Below, piece by piece: positions 53,746-61,545 of a stretch of 64,000 nt of DNA. The translations under genes were made by a program, and so were the position numbers. Source of the DNA: Neoroseomonas terrae (GTDB lineage: Bacteria; Pseudomonadota; Alphaproteobacteria; Acetobacterales; Acetobacteraceae); NCBI RefSeq assembly GCF_018129025.1, contig NZ_JAAEDI010000002.1:1-64000 (forward strand), in the 5' to 3' direction. Within the stretch, counting starts at the first letter, position 1, and each line of letters starts with the position of its first letter. The notes under the pieces are model-generated. The model was not told the DNA's origin and did not search any database. It worked only from the letters and a program-made list of their open reading frames with translations.

Positions 53746-54345
53746 ATGGCACGGACGAATCTGAATAGCGAATGGCCCCTGCGTCGCCGTGATGCGGTGC
53801 CGCGGCTCGTGGGACGGCATGAGGATTTCCTGATCGTCGCGGCGCTCGCCGGTACGGTGCGCGACTGCTGGAGCATGACGACGGATGGCAGCCACGCCTA
53901 TGCCATGTCCGGGGCGATGGGCGCCGGCGCGATGGTCGCCTACGGCCTCGCGATGCAGCAGCCGAAGCGGCGCGTGCTCGGTCTGGTGGGCGACGCGGAC
54001 CTGCTGATGAATCTCGGCTCGCTCGCCACCATCGCCGCGACACCGGCGGACAACCTGTCGATCCTTTGCGTCGACAACGGCATGTTCGCCGAGACCGGCA
54101 ACCAGGTGAGCCATACCGGCCTTGGCGCCGATCTCGAGGCGATTGCCCGCGGCGCCGGCTTCCGCTCGACCTGCACGGTGCGGGAGGAAGCGGAGATGGA
54201 GGAAGGTGCGGCCATGCTGCGCCGTCCGGGGTTGAACTTCGTGTTGCTGAAGGTCGGGCCGGAGGATGCGCCGGATGTGCAGGGCGCGCTCGATGCTTCC
54301 TTCTGTCGACAGCGCTTCCGCACTGCCCTGCTGGGGCATCCCTGA
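53746..54345 (+). CDS. TPP-dependent decarboxylase, PP-domain (beta) subunit, ComE-like
   Basis: 199 residues with the C-terminal pyrophosphate-binding domain. MSGAMGAGAMVAYGLAMQQP and the TPP/Mg motif VGDADLLMNLGSLATIAATP (GDA...N) are present, then ILCVDNGMFAETGNQVSHTG. GAGGA precedes the ATG. Together with the ComD-like subunit this makes a complete split decarboxylase. The SDR gene follows 3 bp downstream. Confidence 0.88.
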   Translation: MARTNLNSEWPLRRRDAVPRLVGRHEDFLIVAALAGTVRDCWSMTTDGSHAYAMSGAMGAGAMVAYGLAMQQPKRRVLGLVGDADLLMNLGSLATIAATPADNLSILCVDNGMFAETGNQVSHTGLGADLEAIARGAGFRSTCTVREEAEMEEGAAMLRRPGLNFVLLKVGPEDAPDVQGALDASFCRQRFRTALLGHP

Positions 54346-54348
54346 TCC

Positions 54349-55125
54349 ATGCGGCTTGCGGGGCGGTCGGCGCTGATCACCGGCGCCGCCGGCGGCATCG
54401 GCTTTGCCAGCGCGCGGCGCTTCGTCGAGGAGGGCGCGCGCGTCACCATCTCCGACATTGATACGGAGCGGGGGGAGCGGGCGGCGCGCGACCTTGGCCC
54501 TGCGTGCCGTTTCGTCGCCGCCGATGTCAGTGACAAAGCTGATGCCACCAGCATCGTCGACGCGGCGTGCGAGCATGGCGGGCGGCTGGACATCCTCGTT
54601 TCCAATGCCGGCATCTTCCATATCGGCGAGTTCCTCGACCTCGAGGAGGCGGATTTCGACCGCGTCATCCGCGTCAACCTGAAGGGCAGCTTCCTGGTTG
54701 GGCAGGCGGCTGCGCGACGGATGGTGCAGCAGGGCGATGGCGGCGCGATCGTCAACATGTCCTCGGTGACCGCCGTTCTCGCGATCGCCAATTCGGTGCC
54801 ATATGTCGCGAGCAAGGGCGGCGTGGGTCAGTTGACCCGCGCCATGGCGCTCGCTCTCGCGCCGCATGGCATACGGGTGAATGCGGTTGGACCGGGCACT
54901 GTCGCGACGGATTTCGTCGCCGGGCTGGCGGGGGACCGGGAGGCGCGACACCGGCTGCTCGCGCGCACGCCGCTCGGCCGCATGGCCGATCCGCGCGAAA
55001 TCGCCAACGCCGTGCTGTTCCTCGCGAGTGACGAGGCAAGCTACATCACCGGCGAGACGGTGTTCGCGGATGGCGGGCGGCTGGCGCTGAACTACACCGT
55101 GCCGGTGGGCGAGGACTCAGCCTAG
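54349..55125 (+). CDS. SDR-family oxidoreductase of the decarboxylase operon
   Basis: 258-residue classical SDR. NAD-binding GAAGGIGFASARRFVEEGA, NAGIFHIGEF, catalytic Ser in NMSSVTAVLA and Tyr-Lys in YVASKGG; C-terminal GETVFADGGRLALNYT. It ends the operon and its last 9 bp overlap the convergent LysR gene. It may oxidise a hydroxyacid to the decarboxylase substrate (for example sulfolactate) or reduce its product. Known sulfoacetaldehyde reductases include SDR enzymes (TauF/IsfD), but no residue here proves that role. Confidence 0.9.
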   Translation: MRLAGRSALITGAAGGIGFASARRFVEEGARVTISDIDTERGERAARDLGPACRFVAADVSDKADATSIVDAACEHGGRLDILVSNAGIFHIGEFLDLEEADFDRVIRVNLKGSFLVGQAAARRMVQQGDGGAIVNMSSVTAVLAIANSVPYVASKGGVGQLTRAMALALAPHGIRVNAVGPGTVATDFVAGLAGDREARHRLLARTPLGRMADPREIANAVLFLASDEASYITGETVFADGGRLALNYTVPVGEDSA

Positions 55126-56031
55126 CGCCGCCTCCGCCGAAAAGGTCGCCGCATAGTCGACGGCAACCTTGATGAAGGCTTCGGCGGCCGGTGTGCGCGG
55201 CCGCTGTGAGGCGGTGACGATACCGATCTCCCGGCTGATGACCGGCTCGGTCAGGCGGACCACGGCGAAGCCAGGATGCGCGATCGGCGGGAGCGACAGA
55301 GAGGTCAGCGCCGCCACGCCGAGCCCGGCTTCGACCATGCCGAGGATGGTCGAGGAGAAAGCCAGCTCCATCACGGGCCGCAGCCCGATTCCCGCGCGCG
55401 ACAGGGCACGGATGAGGTCCGAGCGCGTGCCCGTGCCGCCCGCGAAGCCAATCAACGGCTCCTCTTCCAGGTCGCGCCAGCGCACGAACCTGCGTCCTGC
55501 GAGGGGATGCGCCTGCGGCACGACCAGGTTGAAGCGGTCGTGCAGCAGGCTCGCGAAATCGACGCCCGGGCGTTCGGCGAGGCGGCTGCTGAAGGCGAGG
55601 TCGAGCTGGCCTTCCTCCACGCGCCGGTAGAGCACCTCCGATTGCGCGTCCTCCAGCACGACGCTGATCCGGTCGTGATCGGCGGCGAAGCGCCGCATGA
55701 CGTGCGGCATCAGGCCGACCGCGAGCGACGGCATAGCCCCCACCATCAGTCGGCTGCGGCGCGTCCGGCCGCTCTCGCGCAGGTCTCGCACGACGCTGTC
55801 GAGCTCGGTGAGGATACGCTCGGCGGCGGGCAGCAGGAATTCGCCCTCGGCGGTCAGATAGGCGGAACGCGCGGTGCGCTGGATGAGCAGCACGCCGAGT
55901 CCGGCCTCAAGCTGCGAGATCGCCTGGCTGAGCGCCGGCTGGGAAAGGCCGATTTCGGCCGCCGCGGCGGTGAAGCTGCCTCGACGGGCCACGCCGACGA
56001 AGGCATCGAGCTGTCGAAGCGTCGGTCTCAT
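55117..56031 (-). CDS. LysR-family regulator
   Basis: 304 residues. Winged helix about 3-60 (RQLDAFVGVARRGSFTAAAA, SQPALSQAISQLEAGLGVLL), effector domain about 90-295. It is convergent with the SDR gene (9-bp overlap) and divergent from another LysR gene at 56174. Probably controls the dehydrogenase-decarboxylase operon, as is usual for a LysR gene next to such a cluster, but the promoter it binds is not identified. Confidence 0.92.
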   Translation of the reverse strand: MRPTLRQLDAFVGVARRGSFTAAAAEIGLSQPALSQAISQLEAGLGVLLIQRTARSAYLTAEGEFLLPAAERILTELDSVVRDLRESGRTRRSRLMVGAMPSLAVGLMPHVMRRFAADHDRISVVLEDAQSEVLYRRVEEGQLDLAFSSRLAERPGVDFASLLHDRFNLVVPQAHPLAGRRFVRWRDLEEEPLIGFAGGTGTRSDLIRALSRAGIGLRPVMELAFSSTILGMVEAGLGVAALTSLSLPPIAHPGFAVVRLTEPVISREIGIVTASQRPRTPAAEAFIKVAVDYAATFSAEAALG

Positions 56032-56173
56032 CCTACCCTCGGATCATAAGAAATTTGGATGGCAGCTTTCATACTTCCGATTTGGCGAATGGATGAAGCC
56101 GATATCAGATGCCGGCGGGATGACCGGGCCGTGAGGACGCGGCAAGCGCAGGCTTGGGCTCGGCGAGGGAACG

Positions 56174-57166
56174 ATGCAGCTGCACCAGCTCCGCTACTTC
56201 GTGCATGTCGCAGAACTCGGCAGCTTCAGCCGTGCGGCGAGCCGCCTGAACGTCACGCAGCCCGCGCTCAGCCGGCAGGTCAGCCTGCTGGAACAGGAAC
56301 TCGGCGTCCGCCTGCTCCACCGCGATGGCCGCGGCGTGAGTCTCACCGGCAGCGGCGCGACGCTGCTCGAACATGCCACCGACCTGCTGGACCGTATCCG
56401 CGACGCGCGGCAGGCCGTGGCCGCATCCGATGCGGTGATCGAAGGATCGGTGCGCATTGGCTTGCCGCCCGGGCTCGCCCCGACCCTGCTGCCGCAAACC
56501 CTGTTGCGAAGCCGCCGGGACCACCCGCGGCTCGCCATCGTGACCGTCGAGGCAACTGAAGGCGCGATCCTTGAAGAGTGGCTGCTCGCCGGCCGCATCG
56601 ACATGGCGCTGCTGGACGCGCCGAAGCCGGCGAGCCGGCGCATCCAGAGCGGCCCCCTGCTGCGGCAGGGGCTCTGCCTGGTGGGGCGCACCGGCCATGA
56701 GACGGGCCTGCTGCGCGCCCTTGCCACCATGCCGCTGATCCTGCCGCCGGCGACGAGCCCGGTACGGCAGGCGGTCGAGGCTGTCGCGCGTGCTGCCGCG
56801 CTGACGCTGAACATCGCCTGGGAAATCGATTCCGACCTGATGGCGAAGCAGATGCTGCTGCGCGATGCCGGCGTCGCGTTCCTCCCGCGGGACGCCGTCG
56901 CCGCCGAGGTCGCTGCCGGGCTGCTTTGGGCGCAGGAACTGACCGCGCCGCGGATTGAGCGCGAATGGATCGTCGCCGCCGCGAAGGAACGCCCCCTAAG
57001 TCCCGGCGGCCAGGCCGTGAAGGCGGCGCTGCTGGCGGAGGCGCAACTGCTCGGAACCCGTGCGCCGCCGCCGCGCATGGTCGCGGGTGGTGGCGTCGTC
57101 ACACCCTTCCCGGTGTTGGGGGGCGCTGCGACGCGCAGAGGCGCGGCGGCGCAGCCGGCGACCTGA
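56174..57166 (+). CDS. LysR-family regulator (Nac/Cbl-like)
   Basis: 330 residues. Winged helix at the start (HQLRYFVHVAELGSFSRAAS, TQPALSRQVSLLEQELGVRL). The effector part contains GLPPGLAPTLLPQTLLRSRR and IEGSVRIG, as in the Nac/Cbl/TsaR subgroup. The C-terminal ~35 residues (TRAPPPRMVAGGGVVTPFPV) extend past the usual LysR end. GAGGGAA precedes the ATG. It points into the Bug-Bug-CoxG-TPP gene run and is divergent from the other LysR gene (142-bp gap). Confidence 0.9.
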   Translation: MQLHQLRYFVHVAELGSFSRAASRLNVTQPALSRQVSLLEQELGVRLLHRDGRGVSLTGSGATLLEHATDLLDRIRDARQAVAASDAVIEGSVRIGLPPGLAPTLLPQTLLRSRRDHPRLAIVTVEATEGAILEEWLLAGRIDMALLDAPKPASRRIQSGPLLRQGLCLVGRTGHETGLLRALATMPLILPPATSPVRQAVEAVARAAALTLNIAWEIDSDLMAKQMLLRDAGVAFLPRDAVAAEVAAGLLWAQELTAPRIEREWIVAAAKERPLSPGGQAVKAALLAEAQLLGTRAPPPRMVAGGGVVTPFPVLGGAATRRGAAAQPAT

Positions 57167-57190
57167 ACCGCCAGGACGAGCTTGAGAAGC

Positions 57191-58183
57191 ATGGAAGAGA
57201 CAAAACAGATGGGACAGGAATACACGCGGCGGTCCATTGCCACGCTCGGCGCGGCGATGGTCGCGGCGGGACAGGCGCAGGCGCAGTCGAGCCAGCATGA
57301 GCGCGTCATCGTTCCCTTCGGCCCGGGCGGCACCAGCGACATCCTGGCGCGCCTCGTCGTCGCGAGTATCAACAAGACCCCCGGCCGCACGCTGATCGTG
57401 GAGAATCGCGCGGGTGGCGGCGGCACCATCGGCGCCGACGCGGTGGCGCGCAGCGCGCCGGATGGCCGGACCATGCTGCTGATGGACATCGGCGGGCTGG
57501 CGGTGGCGCCCAACCTGTTCCCGAACCTGTCCTTCAACCCCGAGACCGATCTGCTGCCGGTCACAATGCTGAGCTTCACGCCCTACGTCGTGGCGGTGCA
57601 CAAGGACGTGCCGGTGCGAACGGCGCAGGAGCTGATGGCCTTCGCGCGACGCTCGCCGGACCGGCTGACAGCCTCGAATTCCGGCGCCGGTGCGCTGACG
57701 CATCTCACCAGCCTGGTGCTGACCAAGGCGTGGGGTGCGCCGAACGCAACGCAAGTGCCCTATCGCGGCAGCGGACCTTCCATTGCGGCCGTGGTGTCGG
57801 GGGAAGTCGTCATGACGGCGAGCACGATCGACGTGATGAAGCCCTTCATCGAATCCGGTGCGGTGCGCGGCCTCGCGGTGTCCGGGCCGAATCGCCTCGC
57901 GCTGCTGCCCGATGCGCCGACCTTCGCCGAGCTCGGCTGGCCGATGCCGGAGGTCGGTAGCTGGCAGGGCGTGCTGACCCAGGGGCGCACGCCGGTCGCG
58001 ACGCGTGACCGGCTGGAGGCGGAGTTCCTGACCGCGATGCGGGACCCTACCGTGGTCGAGCGCGTCACCAGCCTCGGCGCCGTGGTTCGCGCGCAGGGAA
58101 GTGCGCATCTGCGTGAGACGCTGAAGGCGCAGACCGAGGAGTACGGACGGATCATCCGGGAGAACGGCATCCGTCTCGAGTAA
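57191..58183 (+). CDS. Bug/TctC-family periplasmic solute receptor
   Basis: About 330 residues. N-terminal RRSIATLGAAMVAAGQAQAQ has a twin-Arg-like signal with a short hydrophobic core. Mature part VIVPFGPGGTSDILARLVVA and ENRAGGGGTIGADAVARSAP is typical. Start uncertain among TTG 57182, ATG 57191 and ATG 57209; the last has AAGAG at good spacing and gives a more usual signal peptide length. It is the first of two consecutive Bug genes (66-bp gap). Confidence 0.9.
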   Translation: MEETKQMGQEYTRRSIATLGAAMVAAGQAQAQSSQHERVIVPFGPGGTSDILARLVVASINKTPGRTLIVENRAGGGGTIGADAVARSAPDGRTMLLMDIGGLAVAPNLFPNLSFNPETDLLPVTMLSFTPYVVAVHKDVPVRTAQELMAFARRSPDRLTASNSGAGALTHLTSLVLTKAWGAPNATQVPYRGSGPSIAAVVSGEVVMTASTIDVMKPFIESGAVRGLAVSGPNRLALLPDAPTFAELGWPMPEVGSWQGVLTQGRTPVATRDRLEAEFLTAMRDPTVVERVTSLGAVVRAQGSAHLRETLKAQTEEYGRIIRENGIRLE

Positions 58184-58248
58184 CCATCTCTACCGGCACG
58201 ACGAGGAAGAGTGGCCACAAGGCCGCCAATACCAAAGGAGGAGACGTC

Positions 58249-59205
58249 ATGACACGCGCATTGCTCATTCTCGCATTGGCGCTCGCCTGGCCCTGGGGTC
58301 AGGCGAGCGCGCAGTATCCGGACCGGCCGATCACCATGATCGTGCCGCTTGCGGCTGGCGGCGGCACCGATGGGGTCGCGCGCATCCTGGCCGAGCAGAT
58401 CGGCCAGCGCGTCGGCCAGGCCGTGGTGATCGACAATCGCGGCGGCGCCAACGGCGTCATCGGTGCGCAGGCAGCGGCGCGGGCGCGGCCCGATGGCTAC
58501 ACGCTGTTCATGACCACAGGCAGCACGCAGACGATCACGCCCGTGCTGATGCGGAACCTGCCCTACGATCCGGTACGGGACTTCACGCCCATCGCGCGCA
58601 TCGGCGTCTTTCCGCTGATTCTGGCGACGAACCCGGAACTGCCGGCCCGTTCGGTACAGGAACTGGTGGCGCTGGCGCGTACGCGGCCGGGTGGGCTGAC
58701 CTATGGCCAGTGGTCGCCGCTGTACATCGCCGCGGGCCGCACCTTCGCGATGCAGACCGGCGTGGACATCCTCGAAGTGCCGTATCGCGGCTCGCCGCCG
58801 ACCATGAGCGACGTGATCGCCGGCCGGCTCTCCATGGTCTTCGTGGACATGACGGTGGGGCTGCCGTTGGTGCGCGCCGGGTCGCTTCGCCCGCTCGCCG
58901 TCACCACGGCGCGGCGCTCGCCGATGGTGCCGGACCTGCCGACGATGCAGGAGAGCGGCATCGCCGATTACGACATCAGTGCCTGGATGGCGCTGTACGG
59001 ACCAACCGGCATCCCGCAGGAAGTGGTGGACCGGATGGGTGCGGCGACGCTCGATGCGCTCGCGTCGCCGGCGGTCGTTGGCAGGCTGGCCGAATTGGGG
59101 TTCGATGTGATGCCCGGTGACGCGGCGACCCTCGCCACCCATGCCGCGCAGGAACTGGCCCGGTGGCGGGCGCTTGTCGCGGCCGCCAACATCACGATCG
59201 AGTAG
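58249..59205 (+). CDS. Bug/TctC-family periplasmic solute receptor
   Basis: 318 residues. Signal peptide LLILALALAWPWGQASAQ, mature start YPDRPITMIVPLAAGGGTDG, then DNRGGANGVIGAQAAARARP. A very strong AAAGGAGG ribosome site precedes the ATG. Downstream lie a CoxG-like gene (10-bp gap) and a TPP enzyme, apparently in one transcript. Its sequence differs enough from the preceding receptor to suggest different ligands. Confidence 0.93.
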   Translation: MTRALLILALALAWPWGQASAQYPDRPITMIVPLAAGGGTDGVARILAEQIGQRVGQAVVIDNRGGANGVIGAQAAARARPDGYTLFMTTGSTQTITPVLMRNLPYDPVRDFTPIARIGVFPLILATNPELPARSVQELVALARTRPGGLTYGQWSPLYIAAGRTFAMQTGVDILEVPYRGSPPTMSDVIAGRLSMVFVDMTVGLPLVRAGSLRPLAVTTARRSPMVPDLPTMQESGIADYDISAWMALYGPTGIPQEVVDRMGAATLDALASPAVVGRLAELGFDVMPGDAATLATHAAQELARWRALVAAANITIE

Positions 59206-59215
59206 TCAGGCATCG

Positions 59216-59836
59216 ATGGATATCAGCGAGAAGACCCGGATCGACGCACCCCTGGCCGAGGTGTGGCCATTGCTCAGCGATCCGGCCCTGGTGGCGTCCT
59301 GCATCCCCGGCGCGCAGCTCGCCCCGGATGAAGGGGACGGCGTCTGGCGCGGCTCGATCCGGGTGCGCTTCGGTCCGACGGCGGCGGTGTTCCGGGGCGA
59401 GGCGACCCTGGCCTTCGATCATGCTGCGCATCGCTGCACGATCGAAGGGCGTGGCATCGATCAGCGCGGGGCATCCCGCGCGATGTCGAACGGCACCATC
59501 GAGGCGGCGGCGGAGGGGGATGCGACGCTGCTGACGGTGGATGGCAGCTTCAAGGTCACCGGGCCGCTGGAGACCTTCGCCAATGCCGGTGGCGTGCATG
59601 TCGCCCGCGCGCTGCTCGCGGAGTTCTCGGAGAACATCGCGCGCCTTATCCGCGAGCGCGGCACGGCGGCTGCCCCGGCAGCGCAGCCGGAGGTGGGCGT
59701 GACGGCAACCGTTGACGCGCCTCCGGCCGTCGCGACGCAGCCGCCGCCTGCCGCGGCATCCGAACTGAGCGCGCTCAGCCTGTTCTGGCGCATCGTCAAG
59801 AGTTGGGTTCGCAGCTTGTTCCAGGGGAAACGATAG
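59216..59836 (+). CDS. CoxG-like SRPBCC-family protein
   Basis: 206 residues. Residues about 1-150 match the CoxG/SRPBCC helix-grip fold (ISEKTRIDAPLAEVWPLLSD, VASCIPGAQLAPDEGDGVWR, LTVDGSFKVTGPLETFANAG). A Pro/Ala-rich linker follows, then an amphipathic basic C-terminal helix (LFWRIVKSWVRSLFQGKR) like the one by which CoxG attaches CO dehydrogenase to the membrane. No molybdenum hydroxylase (CoxLMS) is in the window, so this CoxG has no obvious partner. It sits between a Bug receptor and a TPP enzyme, 1 bp before the latter. Confidence 0.85.
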   Translation: MDISEKTRIDAPLAEVWPLLSDPALVASCIPGAQLAPDEGDGVWRGSIRVRFGPTAAVFRGEATLAFDHAAHRCTIEGRGIDQRGASRAMSNGTIEAAAEGDATLLTVDGSFKVTGPLETFANAGGVHVARALLAEFSENIARLIRERGTAAAPAAQPEVGVTATVDAPPAVATQPPPAAASELSALSLFWRIVKSWVRSLFQGKR

Positions 59837-59837
59837 A

Positions 59838-61502
59838 ATGTCCAAGTTGAAGGTCAGCGACATGATGGCCCAGGCCTTCCAGGCGGAAGGCTGCGAGGTG
59901 CTATTCACGCTGATGGGCGATGCCAACATGTATTGGTCGGAGGCGATGTCGCGCCTGCCGGGCATGCAGGTTGTCCATGCGAGGCACGAGCACTGCGCTG
60001 TCGCCATGGCCGATGGCTATGCGCGCGCGACCGGCAAGGTGGGCGTTGCTTCCACCACCTGCGGGCCGGGCTTCACGCAGATCATGACGGGGCTGACCAT
60101 CGCCGCGCGGGCGCAGGTGCCCATCGTCGTCTTCGCGGGTGACGCGCCGATCGCCTCGCCCTGGTACATCCAGCAGATCGACATGGCGCCGCTGACGCTT
60201 GGCACCGGCGCGCACTACATCCCGGTGCGGTCCATTGACCGCGTGCTCGACGGTATTCGCGAGGCCTTCCACATCGCGGCGCTAGAGATGCGTCCGGTGG
60301 TGCTCAGCGTGCCGATGGATCTGCAGAAGCAGCCCTTTCCCTTCATGGCGGACTATTCGCCGTCCGCCGACACGCTGCCGACGCGGCAGCGACCGGCACC
60401 GGACCCCGTGCTGGTCGAGCGCGTGGCAGACATGATCGCGGCGGCCGAACGGCCGATCATCATCGGTGGGCGCGGCGCCAAATTCTCCCAGGCGAAGGAC
60501 GCGCTGGAGGCCCTGGCCGAACAGTCGGGTGCGCTGCTTGCCACGTCGCTGCTCGGCAAGGGCATGTTCACCGGCAATCCCTACGCCCTCGACATCGCGG
60601 GTGCCTATGCCTCCGATTTCTCGCGCGAGCGTTTCGCGGAATCCGACCTGGTGATCGGTGCCGGCGTGGGGCTGGGTGCCTATACGACGGAGAGCGGCTA
60701 CCTCTATCCCGGCGCGCAGACCGTGCAGATCGATCTCAATCCGCGCGGCCTCTGGCAGGGCCTGCGCACCGCCGACCTGCACATTCGGGCCGATGCGCGG
60801 GCGGGCGCCGAGGCGATCACCGCAGCGCTGCGCCAGCGTGGCGTCAAGCGCACCGGCTTCCGCAGCCAGGAGACCGCACAGGCGATCGCCGCCGATGTGC
60901 CGGACCGCAAGGAGTTCGCCATAGCGCCGGGCACGGTCGACCCGCGCAAGGCGATCATGGAACTGGACGAGATCGTTCCGAAGGATTGGGACGTGGTGAT
61001 CGGTGCCGGGCACTATTTCGGCATCGCGCTGACCCACCTGAAGGGGCGCGCGGCCGAGCGGTATCACGTCGTCGCCGATTTCGGCGCGATCGGTTCCGGC
61101 CTGCCTGCGGCAATCGGCGTGGCGGCATCGCGCCGCGACGGCAAGGTCTGGTTGATCGAAGGCGATGGCAGCGTGCTGATGCACATCCAGGAACTGGAGA
61201 CAATCCGGCGCCAGGGCATCAACATGCTGATCTCGATCATCAACGATGGCGGCTATGGCGCCGAGATCCACAAGTTCCGCGCCAATGGCCTGAGCCCGGA
61301 AACGGTCATCCACGGCCGCGGCGACCTTGCGGCGGTGGCCAACGGCTTCGGCGTGCGCGGGTCGACCGTGACGCGCCAGGGGCAGATGGGCGCGATGTTC
61401 CGGGAGCACCAGCAGGGCAACAGCGCGTCGCTGTGGGACGTGCATACCGACGACACGGTGGTGTCGCGTCCCTATCGCCGCATCCATTACGGCGAGGCGT
61501 GA
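59838..61502 (+). CDS. TPP-dependent acetolactate-synthase-like enzyme
   Basis: 554 residues with complete PYR, central and PP domains. Catalytic Glu in HARHEHCAVAMADGYARATG; GPGFTQIMTGLTIAARAQVP; TPP/Mg motif EGDGSVLMHIQELETIRRQG with Asn in SIINDGGYGAEIH. It resembles benzoylformate decarboxylase/glyoxylate-carboligase-type members more than biosynthetic IlvB. Start is 1 bp after the CoxG-like stop. Convergent with a second TPP enzyme; the two share fold but little close sequence. Confidence 0.88.
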   Translation: MSKLKVSDMMAQAFQAEGCEVLFTLMGDANMYWSEAMSRLPGMQVVHARHEHCAVAMADGYARATGKVGVASTTCGPGFTQIMTGLTIAARAQVPIVVFAGDAPIASPWYIQQIDMAPLTLGTGAHYIPVRSIDRVLDGIREAFHIAALEMRPVVLSVPMDLQKQPFPFMADYSPSADTLPTRQRPAPDPVLVERVADMIAAAERPIIIGGRGAKFSQAKDALEALAEQSGALLATSLLGKGMFTGNPYALDIAGAYASDFSRERFAESDLVIGAGVGLGAYTTESGYLYPGAQTVQIDLNPRGLWQGLRTADLHIRADARAGAEAITAALRQRGVKRTGFRSQETAQAIAADVPDRKEFAIAPGTVDPRKAIMELDEIVPKDWDVVIGAGHYFGIALTHLKGRAAERYHVVADFGAIGSGLPAAIGVAASRRDGKVWLIEGDGSVLMHIQELETIRRQGINMLISIINDGGYGAEIHKFRANGLSPETVIHGRGDLAAVANGFGVRGSTVTRQGQMGAMFREHQQGNSASLWDVHTDDTVVSRPYRRIHYGEA

Positions 61503-61508
61503 CGAAGG

Positions 61509-61534
61509 GGCGGCAGGCTTTCCGGCCTGCCGCC
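61509..61534. terminator. Hairpin between convergent TPP-enzyme genes
   Basis: GGCGGCAGGC (61509-61518), loop TTTCCG, GCCTGCCGCC (61525-61534): a perfect 10-bp stem in the 43-bp gap between convergent genes. Likely bidirectional terminator. Confidence 0.65.
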
Positions 61535-61545
61535 GCTCGCCGGCG

